Assembly: GCF_024139115.2 (NCBI RefSeq)
Contig: NC_085141.1
Span: 30,209,242 to 30,273,241, forward strand
Reading direction: 5' to 3'
DNA from: Armigeres subalbatus
Taxonomy: Eukaryota > Arthropoda > Insecta > Diptera > Culicidae
Length of the DNA stretch: 64,000 bases
In this document: positions 23,128 through 34,208 of the stretch, piece by piece
How positions within the stretch are numbered: the stretch's first letter is position 1
How the letters are laid out: the number at the start of each line of letters is the position of its first letter
Notes under the pieces: model-generated
What the model was told of the DNA's origin: nothing
The model's database searches: none
What the model saw: the letters and a program-made list of their open reading frames with translations, nothing else
Translations under genes and position numbers: made by a program

Positions 23128-25677
23128 GTGGATAGGGAACCTTGGGCCAACAACCTACTGTTCCCGAAACATCAATTAGTTCGAGAATCAGATAATGAAA
23201 GAATACGGACTGATTTTACGGCGACGACTCTTAGCGCGAAACAACGGACACGAATAGGAACATGGAACGTTTTAACCCTAGCCCAGCAGGGTAAATTGGC
23301 ACAACTTGCCAATGAGGCACGCCGCATGAAGCTTGAGATCCTGGGACTGAGTGAAGTCCGTTGGTCAAACTTTGGAGAACACAGAACGCCGTCGGGACAA
23401 GTTCTGCTATACTCTGGTTTACGAGGTGAACACGCTCCCCGGCATCGCGGAGTTGGCTTCCTACTAAGCGCTCAGGCACACTCTGCGCTTATGAAGTGGG
23501 AACCTATAAGTGAAAGGATAATCGTTGCCAGATTTAGAACACGGGTCCGAAACCTTACTATAATCCAATGTTATGCGCCAACCGATGCTGCCGATCTGCA
23601 AGACAAAGAGAACTTCTACAGTCAACTCAATGCCGTCGTAGATAGAATTCCGAAGGGTGATATCAAGATCTGTTTGGGCGACTTCAATGCGAAGATCGGA
23701 TCCGACAACTCGAACCATGAGCGCATTATGGGACACCATGGTCTCGGAGAAATGAGCGAAAACGGAGAGCTGTTCGCAGAATTTTGTGGTAATAACGACA
23801 TGGTGATCGGGGATCGCTCTTCCCTCATCGACCGGTTCACAAGGTCACGTGGGTCTCCCGTGACGGCTTTACAGAAAATCAAATCGACCACATCTGCATC
23901 AGCCGAAAATGGAAACGGAGCCTTCTTGATGTACGGAATAAACGTAGTGCCGATATCGCGTCTGATCATCACCTCCTCATCGGCGAAATACGCCTGCGCA
24001 TTGCGCGGATTCGTCAGCAGGAGGAAAGAGTTGGACGACGATTCAACACACGCCGACTGGAAGATGCCACGGTGAAACGGTCCTTCGTTGAAGAACTGGA
24101 GACGCGTGCTGCAGATATTCCGGAAGGTGGCAGCGTGGAAGACCAATGGACCGCCATCAAGAATGCCTTCATCGCCACCAGCAAGAATAATCTGGGCGAA
24201 CTGCGCACCCAGAGAAAGCAATGGATCACCGATGAGACCTGGAGGAAGATAGAGGAGCGAAGAGAAGCCAAAGCCGCGATAGAGCGATCGAAAACCAGAG
24301 GAGCCAAAGTCTTAGCCCGTCAACGATATGCGGCTCTTGAGAAGGAAGTAAAACGCTCATGTCGACGGGACAAGCGAGCGTCGGCAGACTCTCTGGCCGA
24401 CGAAGGAGAGAGAGCCGCCGCAACCGGGGACATTCGCCTCCTCTACGATACCTCACGACGCTTAAGCGGGGCGAAGATGAATGCAACGATGCCTGTGAAA
24501 GACGCGAATGATCAGTTATTGACCGACCCAACTGACCAACTGAAACGCTGGTTCGAGCACTTCGAACAACTCTTTCAAGTGCCAGCCAGGCCATCACCAC
24601 TTCGGCATGATCTGCCTAGGATCCGACGTATAACACGCGTCAATACCAAAGCTCCATCACTGCTAGAGATTCAAACAGCCATCCAAAGCATGAAATCGAA
24701 TAAAGCCCCAGGGGTCGACCGCATATCAGCCGAGATGCTCAAAGCTGTAATTCTGGAGCAGGTCAACGAATTCCAAGAGTCCCTTTACTTAGTATTCATT
24801 GACTACGAAAAAGCTTTCGACCGTCTCAATCACGAGAATATGTGGGGCGCCCCGAGACGCAAGGGGGTTCCTGAGAAAATCATCGGCCTCATCGAAGCAC
24901 AGTACGAGGCCTTTTCATGTAGAGTTCTGCACAATGGGTTCTGTCCGACCCTATGCGGGTCGTAGCTGGTGTGAGGCAAGGATGTATTCTATCACCGTTA
25001 CTGTTCCTCATCGTAATCGATGAGATTCTGGTAGATGCGATTGACCGTGAACCAAACCGCGGGCTGTTATGGCAGCCTATAACCATCAACGTCAACAAAA
25101 CCAAATCGTTGGATGTAAACACGGTGACTCCTTCCAGTTTCACAGTAGCCGGGCAACCAGTGGAGAATTTTGAAAGCTTCCAATATCTTGGTAGCCAAAT
25201 GGCGTCAGACGGCGGTACCAAGATCGACATAGGCGCACGGATCAAGAAAGCAAGGGCTGCCTTTGCGAGTTTAAGAAATATCTGGAAAAACAGGCAGATA
25301 AGTGAACGCACCAAAATATGAATTTTCAACTCTAACGTGAAATCTGTTCTGCTATACGCTAGCGAAACATGGTGTGTATCAGTGGGGAACACTCAACGGC
25401 TGCAGGTGTTCATTAACAGATGCCTGCGGTATATAATTCGGGCCTGGTGGCCTCACAATTGGATCTCAAACAACGACCTCCATCGTCGTTGTCACCAGAG
25501 GCCGATAGCAACAGAATTCGGGATCGGAAGTGGGGCTGGGTCGGCCACACTCTACGTAGGGGCGGAAATGAAATCTGTAAACAAGCATTAGACTGGAACC
25601 CAGCGGGACATCGCAGCAGAGGCAGACCCAGAGGCTCATGGCGGCGAAGCCTCAATAAATAAATAAAAGAAGTCGAC
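23128..25677 (+). pseudogene. RTE-like endonuclease-reverse transcriptase, degenerate
   Basis: This would make the endonuclease-RT that nicks target DNA and copies the element RNA. Frame 1 (23128 to about 23812) holds the AP endonuclease (RIGTWNVLTLAQQGKL, LGLSEVRWSN, CYAPTDAADLQ, LGDFNAKIGSDN). An indel near 23812 moves it to frame 3 (to about 24960), with the endonuclease end, a basic linker and early RT (NKAPGVDRISAEMLK, VFIDYEKAFDRLNHENMW). Frame 2 then continues (GVRQGCILSPLLF). Around 24765 and 25080 segments are missing. The second gap removes the usual (F/Y)ADD catalytic box, since the text runs from GLLWQPI straight to TINVNKTKSLDVN. A stop occurs at 25319-25321. This copy is inactive. 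Confidence 0.88.
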
Positions 25678-25703
25678 CGAAATCTAACCTATTATTTATT
25701 TAA

Positions 25704-26474
25704 TCAGACTAAGGCCGAAGTGGCCTGTGCGGTATATAAGAGTCTTCTCCATTCGGCTCGGTCCATGGCTACACGTCGCCAACCACGCAGTCTACGGAGG
25801 GTCCGCAAGTCATCTTCCACCTGATCGATCCACCTTGCCCGCTGCGCACCTCGCCTTCTTGTGCCCGTCGGATCGTTGTCGAGAACCATTTTCACCGGGT
25901 TACTGTCCGACATTCTGGCTACGTGCCCGGCCCATCGCAGTCGTCCGATTTTCGCGGTGTGAACGATGGATGGTTCTCCCAACAGCTGATGCAATTCGTG
26001 GTTCATTCGCCTCCTCCACGTACCGTCCGCCATCTGCACCCCACCATAGATGGTACGCAGCACTTTCCTTTCGAAAACTCCAAGTGCGCGTTGGTCCTCC
26101 ACGAGCATCGTCCAGGTCTCGTGTCCGTAGAGGACTACCGGTCTAATTAGCGTTTTGTAGATTGTCAGTTTGGTACGGCGGCGAACTCTATTCGATCGGA
26201 GCGTCTTGCGGAGTCCAAAGTACGTACGATTTCCAGCCACTATGCGTCTCCGAATTTCTCTGCTGGTGTCATTTTCGGCAGTCACCAGTGAGCCCAAGTA
26301 CACAAATTCTTCTACCACCTCGATTTCGTCACCACCGATGCAAACTCGCGGTGGGTGGCTCACATTGTCTTCTCTTGAACCTCTTCCTATCATGTACTTC
26401 GTCTTCGACGTGTTGATGACTAGTCCGATCCGCTTAGCTTCCCTCTTCAGCACTATAGGATTTCGGGCGGTCAT
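25704..26474 (-). pseudogene. RTE family B, RT C-terminal region, open
   Basis: A 256-codon open frame covering the end of RT and the C-terminal region: NTSKTKYMIGRGSRE, EFVYLGSLVTAENDTSREIR, VLYGHETWTM, and WRRRMNHELHQL with RLRWAGHVARM. The first nine residues (MTARNPIVL) come from the inserted DNA element and not from the LINE, because the junction lies at 26450/26451. It ends ..ATSALV and stop, close to the 3' tail. The upstream RT portion is at 29042-29296. Confidence 0.85.
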
Positions 26475-29036
26475 TAATCGAAAATGTCATGTCTTCCGAA
26501 TTATTTTAAAATATTTTCTCTCCATTGTCAATACTCTAATTAAGAGAAATTCTGAATTTGAAGTCTCTAGGTGCACTAGTTCCAAAGATATAAGGTGTCA
26601 AAGTCAGAAATGGGTAAAAAAGTTAACAAATTTCCTGAAAAAATATTTTACTTTCAACTATTTATTGAAATATTTTCTTAATGTTTTTTCTTTAATGTTA
26701 ATACATCATTACAAAGGTAATTGTATAAGCTTTAAAATGGTATGCAAAAACTAATGGTTACATTGTGAAAAAAAAATGAAAAAAATGCGGAAACAATATT
26801 TTTTCCAAAAACGACGCTATTTTCAACTTTGATAGTGAAGAACTTTTTCCTCAGAAATCCCCGGGTTCTTTTATGATGCACATCAAGGACGAAGCTTCGA
26901 CTAAAATTTCCCGAAATAATTTCTTGCCAGTATTTGCAATTAACAGAGTTAAATCACTTTGATTTTTTTCATTTATTTTTTACTGTGTTTTGCCTCTCTC
27001 GTACTCCAAGGTTAATGCTCATTCCAAAAACGAATGTTTGATAGAAGGCCCGGAGACCCATAGTGTTATATACCGATCAGCTCAGCTCGACGAACTGAGG
27101 TGATGTCTGTATGTGTGTATGTATGTATGTGCGCAAATCGCCATTTAGACGCTTATTTGTGTACGATTTTCTCGCAACAAGTTTCATTCGACGGGAAATC
27201 TAGTCCCATCGTTTCCTATTGAAAATGGGCCAGACTGAACTATGGGCTCAAAGGGTATGGTCAAAATACATGTATTGGTAATAACTTCGACTTTATTTAT
27301 AACAATTTTTTAACTTTTCAAAGGAGTGAATGAATAAAACCCCAATACAATGCAGCACAACGGTAACGGTAACGGAATTTATATATTTCCTGTCAAATTT
27401 TACTGGTTCCGTCGCCATTCCGCTGAATTGCGTTTGGGGCTTGAGTGGTTTGAGTCATTTCCTAAACCTATTTTTCTGAGCTATTCATTAGCTACTGATG
27501 GAGAACTAAATATGAGGTTTCATAGTATGTAAATATTTATAAATCTCATGGAATCAATAATTCCGACATGTTTATTGCAAAAGTAAAGACGAACAATATC
27601 TTAGTTAGTACGGAGAGTATGAAATTCTTGCTAGTGTTCATGAATGTCTGGCTAAAGGTAGGGAAATATTTATTCACTCATCTACACTTTGAGGTTCACT
27701 GGCTGAACAACCAGCGGAAAGTCAATATAAAAAAGAAGAAATTTAGAACTCATAATGCAAGAAAATGATCAAGAGAGGCAAATGTTGACATTTTTCTTCG
27801 TGCCTTACATGAATCAGATCTATTCTAAGCTCGATTTGGATAACGAGGAGACATTGGAAAAAAATTCACTTAGTTATTCTTATGCCATGCGTAATTTTGT
27901 AATATTTGAAGATTTTTAAAAGTTCTTTATCCTCTGATACTTTAGATGAATTCATGTCATCTTCCATCGTTGATGGAATTGAAGAAAATATCATTAAAGA
28001 TTTAAACCTTCACACAGAAAAAGAATGATGCTATATATAACTTGTAGAAATCATGAAAACAAATCAAAAATAATTTAAATAGTGTTGTTATTCAAATTGA
28101 AAGAAATTTGCTTTTCGGAACAATGGAGCATTGTGGAATGAATGAATGTTCACATTTTTGAGAATATATTATTCTCATTTATTTTTGAATAACTTGTACA
28201 AATGTCATGGGATTGCGATTTCTAATTTGCTAATACCCTTTTTCAAAAGTTATTTCCAATTCTGATTCTTTAAGAAAATTGTTTAACTATTTTTAGTGGA
28301 ATGTTTTCACTGTCATAAGACGAGTTTAGTAAAATTCCATTTTATTCCACCAACTCGTATTAGTTCTACATATACGTATTTCGACCTGTTAGGACGTCTT
28401 CAGTGTCTCGTACTTTACTCGTTCTTGACTTCTGATTCTTTGATTAACATTTAATGCTTTAGGATCCTTCAGAACCTAGTACTTTGTCAAACAGATTGTT
28501 CTAAATACAAATTGTGAGGCATGAGAGTAAGAACAAAAATATCACTGAATGTCATGAAATTAATGTCTTTTAACATTAATTCGGTTCTCTCGCCGCCAAC
28601 TTCAGATTTAGAGCAATGAAAAGTTATTAGATTTATTGGTAGGGGAGGCGTTTTGTTACTTTCTTCCCACAAAAAATGATTACCTTCCGCAAAAAATATA
28701 CAAAATATATAGACGACAGTCCACAAATGAGGATGGAGAAGGGGGAGGGTTCATGATGTCCATAAATTGCTGTACTTAGTTTTTGTACAACCCCCTTCCT
28801 TCTCCTCAAGAAAACATATAAAATTAAACTTCCTAAATTGGATTGCTTTGTCACGTTAATCGAATTTATGAAAAAAAATATTACGTAATTCATAGACGAT
28901 CCCTAAAGGGGGGGGGGTGTTAGAAATTATATATTCATGCTATTTCGACCATACACAGCTAAAGCAAAGTGGAAAATCACTTGAAAAGTCCAATTTTATT
29001 TTTGACCGCTCGCTTGTATGGGGATCCCCCATAGTG
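26451..29036. mobile_element. 2.59-kb DNA element, CACTAT termini, 5-bp TSD
   Basis: The interrupted LINE gives the pre-insertion sequence. The left side ends CCTCTTCAG (26450) and the right side resumes TTCAGTCTGATG (29037), so TTCAG is a 5-bp duplication. The insert begins CACTATAGG and ends CCCATAGTG, giving a short inverted terminus. A 5-bp TSD with CACTAT-type ends fits Transib better than CACTA elements, but no transposase was found, so this is inference. The interior is non-coding and mixed: a dispersed repeat at about 27040-27250 with a GTAT microsatellite, and a hammerhead-like motif at 28362-28414. Small ORFs (27350-27532, 27568-27768) match nothing I recognise. Confidence 0.75.
28362..28414 (-). 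ncRNA. Hammerhead-ribozyme-like motif, Penelope-type, copy 1
   Basis: On the minus strand the order is CTGAAGA, a short stem (GTCCT/AGGTC, one T-T mismatch), then GAAA followed by TACGTAT. The flanks ACA/TGT and AGT/ACT can form a short stem I with an internal loop. This is the order of a hammerhead core (CUGANGA, stem II, GAAA, short stem III, UH site). Minimal hammerheads are reported for Penelope-like retroelements. One extra C stands between CTGAAGA and stem II, so activity is doubtful. Confidence 0.4.
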
Positions 29037-29041
29037 TTCAG

Positions 29042-29296
29042 TCTGATGTAGGCTTCCTCCATCTTCTCAAAGTTACGTGCCATAATATCTATGTCGTCGG
29101 CGAAACCAAATAGCTGGACGGACTTATTGAAAATTGTACCACTCGTGTTAATCCCTGCTCTTCGTATTACCCCTTCCAAAGCGATGTTGAATAGCAAACA
29201 CGAAAGACCATCACCTTGCCGTAACCCTCTGCGGGTTTCGAAGGGACTCGAGAATGCCCCTGAAACTCGAACTACGCACATCACCCGATCCATCGT
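29042..29296 (-). pseudogene. RTE family B, RT core with FADD box
   Basis: The minus-strand frame encodes RT motifs RGLRQGDGLSCLLFN and FGFADDIDIMARN, the catalytic region of the LINE whose C-terminal part is at 25704-26450. The frame leaves LINE sequence at the junction with the inserted element (29041/29042). Confidence 0.85.
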
Positions 29297-29405
29297 CGAA
29301 ATCTAACCTGGCAACAGGTTAAAGCGATAGCCGGGCAACGCTCAGGATGGAGATCTTTCAAGTCGGCCCTTTGCACCACCGGAGGTGTACAGGATCCATA
29401 AGTAA

Positions 29406-30171
29406 GTAAGTATCATTGAAAAGATTAACAATATAAAGTTGACCCGACCCGAGACGAACTTTGGTTGGTCAGAAAATTTATTTTGATAATTGGCATCAGT
29501 AGCAGTCAACTAAAATTTTCACTTTTGCTATTAGGGGTTGGAATTGAGCATTCTTTTTCTTATTCTACAATGAATACACTAGCCCAGGGAGTCGAGAAAG
29601 TTTCCCACCCGAAAACATCCTAGACCGGACCAAAAATCAAACTCGCCATCTCCATATTGACGTTTCTAGGCATTTGCTAGCTGGAATTGGGCATTATCGA
29701 AGGTTAGTCCACGTTAGTCGATTTTTTTCAGAACCATATTTTATACAAGAGAATATTTATAAAAAACTAATTTTCTTCAAAGTGCAAAACGAACGCGACA
29801 GTGCAAAAGACAATCGAAACGATGCCGTCAGTAGCAAAATCACGAGTACGTAGAACAAGCACAACAAAAAGAAATTTCTTTCAAGCACGATACCTACCTC
29901 TATGGTAGACAATGGTGATGGCAGCTCCGTGTTCAATAGCACTATCCGATAAGCTAAGCCACCACAAATAGTCAAAACGATTAATATGTGCCGAGCAGTT
30001 CTACCTCAAACAACCAAACCTTAGACGAAGAGCTAGACTGGTGAAAGTAAAAATAATGTTCTGCCATTTTTTATCTTTTGAGAAGTCATATATTAAACTC
30101 CTAAACGTAAGCAGATTGCTGCAATGTTCTCATAGGAGACTAGGGTCACCACCACTTTTCCCTCCCAACGG
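29406..30171. other. Intergenic spacer with a decayed SINE fragment
   Basis: No gene seen. Bases about 29575-29665 resemble the minus-strand body of the Feilai-like SINE (GTCGAGAAAGTTTCC..CCTAGACCGGACC) in degraded form. The remainder is unassigned and probably includes the MTPAP 3' UTR. Confidence 0.5.
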
Positions 30172-32080
30172 TCACCTCCGCTTAGCATTTCTCTTCAGCT
30201 TCAGCCCGCTGCTGTTGCTCGTTCCGGCCAGTTTGTTGATTTCCTCACGCGTTTCCCTCTGAATGCTGGACACCTGATTTCGCACAGTTTTGTTCTTGAA
30301 GTTCACAGTTTCGCTCGCAGTCTCATCAAAGATATCCTTCACATTTACCAACCGTTTGGTGAAGAACATTTGCGGCGTGATGCGTTCCTTCTTCTTGTTC
30401 CCGAACAGACTGACCAAACCCCATTCGCCGGTGGCTTCATTGGCGGTACTCTTCTCGTGCGTATCCAGCAACCAAAGCGCATTGCGCACCTGGATGCGGA
30501 ACAGTTCCGTTTCTTCGAGATTGACGTTTTTGCTCACGTTCAGAATCGTCTCGAGTGGATTCACGATATACATTGGGCTGTGGTCAGGTTTCAAAATTGA
30601 TGATCCAATGTTTAGACTGATCGCCCGCTGGTTGAAATCAAATGTCGAATAAAACTCGAAGAACTGGAGTAGTAGATCCTCTAGTGTGGATGTGTTGGTA
30701 CATTTGAAATTAAACTTTTTGAGGTCTCTGAGAAAGGAACAATTTATTTGATTCTCAGTGATCCTTATGTCGGTTTGTGTCGCATTTTGAATTAGCTTGT
30801 TGATGGGTGGAAGAATGGGTTCTTTGAGCTGTTGTAAAAAGAACATTACTAGCATGGTGAGCGAAAAATTGGTAATCCAATAGCCGGGGGCATTGTTGGT
30901 TAGACCAACTGATTGTGCCCATTTACGAACACAAAAAGTCAAGGGTTGTACTCGTTGATCGATTTGTCCGAAAAGGTACAGCAGTTCCGACATGTAGACG
31001 GCGGTCATGTTGTTCATGGTAAGATCTATTTCTAAATCTAAATGCTCGTGGTGATACTTTATTATCGGGACACGGGCCTTCAATATCCTACGAACACTGT
31101 TCACCCCTGGGAGGAACAGCTGGAGAACGTCTCCTATTGATTCCAATTGCCGTTGAACCTGAGTCCTTTCGTTCGGATTTGTTGCCTTTGTATGGAAAAC
31201 CAATCTTGAATCCGGATCTTGTTTGGCTCCTGCTTCGGAATCGAGATCCAGAATCACATCTAAATCACAGCCCATTTTGCCGTAACCATTAACGGAGGAT
31301 CCGAAAGGATATGCCACCGCCTGAGGAAACATACCCTGTAGGGAAGACTCCATTTGTCGTACGGCCAGGAATCGTAATCGCTTACCTATATCATTCAGGC
31401 AGGTAGCTCCATGAAGAATATTTATCTGATCTTCAATGCTTTCCGCAGATAACAGAAGCTCTTTCAATTCAACTTCACCGACAATCCTCGATCCCTCTAT
31501 ACTGCTTAATTTTGGCTTCTTATCTTCTTTGCCTTTCACTTCCTTCGGCGCAAGTTTCGGTCTAGATCCAGCCCTGAACCATAGGAAAATCGATCGGGCT
31601 CTAACTCCGGGTTTCTCTTCGTTGAAAACCGCAGATCGAATAGCGGCATCCGCAGCTTCTGCTTCGCTAAATTCTACCACAATATAGTGGTAATCGCTAT
31701 CATCGTCGCTGCCGGCTGCCACCCGATAGTGATGGGAACTGGTTACTGTGCCAAACTGCGAACAATATTTGGCTAACTCTGGAAACGATCGTTCCGAACC
31801 AACCTGCACTAAAATGCTACGACGGGCTTCTGCTCGTCTGTTGGCTAACATAGACTCGAACGTGTGTGCATTTCCTGTTGATAACACAACAATTAAACAG
31901 TGTACACATTAGATGAATTTAGAACATACCACTAGTGATGGATCTAACTGTGAGAGAACCATATTTCACTGTCGCTAGAACCGATGTTGGATATCGAGGT
32001 AGGACGGTTCGCTGTAGCAATGTATTTACAACGGAAGAAAGATGCGGAACTCGCAAGCTTGATCGGCAAACATGGTACAT
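30172..32080 (-). CDS. MTPAP: Mitochondrial poly(A) RNA polymerase (MTPAP)
   Basis: Adds poly(A) to mitochondrial mRNAs in the matrix; it belongs to the DNA polymerase beta-like nucleotidyltransferases. Inferred structure: exon 1 32080-31930 (50 codons plus 1 nt), donor GTATGT, a 55-bp intron, acceptor TCAACAG, exon 2 31874-30172, giving 617 aa. Splicing restores a Gly codon across the junction. The new N terminus (MYHVCRSSLRVPHLSSVV..) is rich in Arg, Ser and hydrophobic residues with no acidic residue in the first 50, fitting a mitochondrial presequence. Core: PFGSSVNGYGKMGCDLDVIL, with catalytic Asp at about 254 and 256; a third acidic residue lies in HLDLEIDL; the PAP-associated region contains APGYWITNFSLTMLV. 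The basic C terminus ends KRNAKRR. The unspliced Met at 31887 lies mostly in the intron and is rejected. Confidence 0.93.
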
Positions 32081-32350
32081 GATTACGGATTACATTGAAG
32101 TAGAATGCCCGGAATAATGAGACAAATCACACCAGATCTTGGAATAACACTTTGAATTTAACTGCATGCATGTGCGACGAAGGAACGAACAACCCGGCCG
32201 ATGATTACATGAATGCAAACTCTGTCAAGAAGAAAATGACAAAACGGACAAAACAAAAGATGATGTTTGTTATGACGTTTCTTTTTATTTTGAATGAAGG
32301 AGCAGGGAAGCCAGATGATATTTTCAAATATCTTCATAGTGATATATTTA
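32081..32350. other. MTPAP upstream region
   Basis: 270 bp between the MTPAP start and a DNA element; it must hold the MTPAP 5' UTR and at least part of its promoter. No TATA box is obvious. A 68-codon plus-strand ORF shows no family features and is not called. Confidence 0.5.
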
Positions 32351-32352
32351 TA

Positions 32353-33251
32353 GGGTAAATGATATATTTTGGACATGTACATATTTTGGACAAGCCTGAG
32401 CTTCTTCGATCAATTTTAGATAATGTGTAGGAAAATTTTTATCGGAAGTATGATCATTGCATACTTTTACCTCAACTCTAGCGGCTCCCGATGAGAATTC
32501 ACAAATCAACTATTATTTATCTTTAAAATTATCTAAAATGTAAAGCTATCTACCAAAGTACCTGCTGGATGCCAGTATGCAGGAGAACATGCATTATAGG
32601 ACTCTTCGTAACATGCACCTGACACACGTTTAAATTGGTTCAAACGGCAATCTTGAGGTCCTGCGGCCAAAGTTTGATTGTAATTGAGATACTAACATAT
32701 TCCAATCGCTTAACATGAACTTGAGACGGATTAAAAAGGAGTGACCAAAATGAAGTTATGTTTTTATGCATCAGACATTTATTGGTCACCCCATGTACAG
32801 TACATGGATGAACCATTAATTGCCAACTTTCAGGCTGTTTTTAATGATATCGATAAGATTGCGAAACAATGTTAATTACTGGTTTAATCTATGTCAGTTA
32901 AGCAAATAAATGCATTTAAATGAATGTGGATACGTGTAGGTAAGTCATACCATTGAGATCTGTAGGTGGCCATTTTTAAATTAGGAGAAAATGACTCTGT
33001 CCAAAATATATGCATTTTCCATGTCGAAATTATATATTTGATGTCCAAAAAGAAAATATTTCAGTTCGCAGTATATAATAGTTTACACCTATTAAACGTA
33101 ATTTACTCAAAAATTGGGCAATGGAGACACAAGACTAATCATAGGTTATGAACTTGGATGAAACTAGTGGTTTTCAATTGTTTTATACTATTCAATCTCG
33201 ATATATTTTCTAATGAATGTCCTGCGCTTGTCCAAGATACATCATTTACCC
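32353..33251. mobile_element. 899-bp TA-flanked DNA element
   Basis: GGGTAAATGATATATTTTGG at the left is mirrored at the right by CCAAGATACATCATTTACCC, with TA on both sides (32351-32352, 33252-33253). TA duplication fits the Tc1/mariner-pogo group. The interior has no transposase ORF, so it is non-autonomous. Confidence 0.75.
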
Positions 33252-33253
33252 TA

Positions 33254-33494
33254 CCTTACACTCTAATGATTTGATTACATGCATTGGAAATGCTATTGAA
33301 ATCAAAAATCGACAGCTGTTTACAATTTTGTGAAAATAAAAAAACACGAGAATATTCATTATACGAATATTTGGGGGGAGAACGTAGAACTACATGAAAT
33401 TCCAATGAAGTGTTGACTATCCCTTTAGACTCTAGGCGCGTCCACTATATTTTTTTATGTTTAAAACATAGTGTCGCTACGCGAACAAAATTAG
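33254..33494. other. Non-coding spacer
   Basis: Short AT-rich spacer left of the LTR retrotransposon. Nothing identifiable. Confidence 0.5.
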
Positions 33495-33498
33495 TCTG

Positions 33499-33795
33499 TG
33501 TTGTATCCGCATTAGCGGAATTTCACTTTAGAAAGTAAATGTAGCTATACTGTGAACTCATGAATATATTATAATTCATTCCGATCGGAAGTTCCAATAC
33601 GGATGTATATGTGCTTGGCGATCTCTATAAAGGAAAAAATATACGTTAATAGCTCACTCGATTTCAGACAGAGCTCAGAAACAGTTGTGTGTTATCCTAT
33701 AAAAATCCTACAAGTATCACTACCTTATTAATCACGGTGAGGGTTTCTGATAAATTAGTGGACGGTATTTAGGGTTGATTCTTCGAACAAGAAAG
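33499..33795 (+). repeat. Left LTR
   Basis: 297 bp, starts TGTTGTATCCGC and ends ACAAGAAAG. I see a single difference from the right LTR (CAGACAGAG against CAGCCAGAG). Unusually for an LTR it does not end in CA. Confidence 0.92.
33626..33632 (+). promoter_or_regulatory. Likely LTR TATA box
   Basis: TATAAAG inside the left LTR, about 130 bp from its 5' end, a plausible Pol II promoter for the element. The same sequence is in the right LTR. Inferred from position and sequence only. Confidence 0.5.
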
Positions 33796-33813
33796 TGGCG
33801 ACGAGACAAATAC
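33796..33813 (+). other. Primer-binding site of the LTR retrotransposon
   Basis: TGGCGACGAGAC immediately follows the left LTR. TGG complements the CCA end of a tRNA. The tRNA identity was not determined. Confidence 0.65.
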
Positions 33814-34208
33814 GTTAATCATAGCGCGTGCTTTAGATACTTGGGTTTAGACAAAGTGGTGATTAACACGTGTGCAGATTTTTCAACGAAGTTTCAACCG
33901 TTTCAACCGAAAAGCACAATACAGGCTACAGTGTGGTTATCATCGCAGTGCCAATTATCACCACATTAACTGGGTGCCTACCCAGTTTAGTACCTAAACA
34001 CTCTGTCAGCGAGCCATACAATAGGTGCGGCACAAATTGGACGAGACAACTTCGACGACGACGGCATATTCGGGGTGCGAAATTGCAGAACGGATTCGTT
34101 ACAGTTGGCAAAGGTCAAGCGCCAGCTAGGTGCAGTTTGAACAGCAGTATCGGTGAGTCTCACGTTTGCTTCTATTGAACCTTTCACCCCCATTGTTCCA
34201 ACAAAAAA

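Larger units (their letters stand above)
25691..29296 (-). mobile_element. 5'-truncated RTE-like LINE (family B), itself interrupted
   Basis: Inserted in family A with a 13-bp duplication, CGAAATCTAACCT. On the minus strand it runs from 29296 (truncated inside RT, DRVMCV) through a FADD box (FGFADDIDIMARN) and resumes at 26446 to end in an A/T-rich tail at 25691. The 26451-29036 insert splits it. A related copy is at 40283-41960 on the plus strand. Confidence 0.88.
22640..29405 (+). mobile_element. RTE-like LINE (family A), split by a later LINE
   Basis: The 5' region and ORF lie at about 22640-25690; its 3' UTR resumes at 29310 and ends in a short GTAA-type tail (CATAAGTAAGTAAGTA) at 29405. 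The two parts are separated by a second LINE bordered by the repeat CGAAATCTAACCT (25678-25690 and 29297-29309). The 5' end is not defined by a TSD and is approximate. A second copy of the family lies on the minus strand at 55395-58910. Confidence 0.85.

Noticed and set aside
26451..29036. CACTA (EnSpm) assignment from the CACTA...TAGTG ends
   Set aside because: The duplication is 5 bp by comparison with the reconstructed LINE; CACTA elements make 2-3 bp.
31876..31887. MTPAP start at the first Met of the long ORF
   Set aside because: These codons overlap a splice acceptor (CAACAG), and an upstream exon gives an in-frame presequence.
32152..32358. 68-codon ORF near the MTPAP start
   Set aside because: No family features; it overlaps the promoter side and runs up to a TA element.
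33870..34178. 102-codon ORF in the LTR element leader
   Set aside because: No gag features; it is in the untranslated leader before the true gag start.
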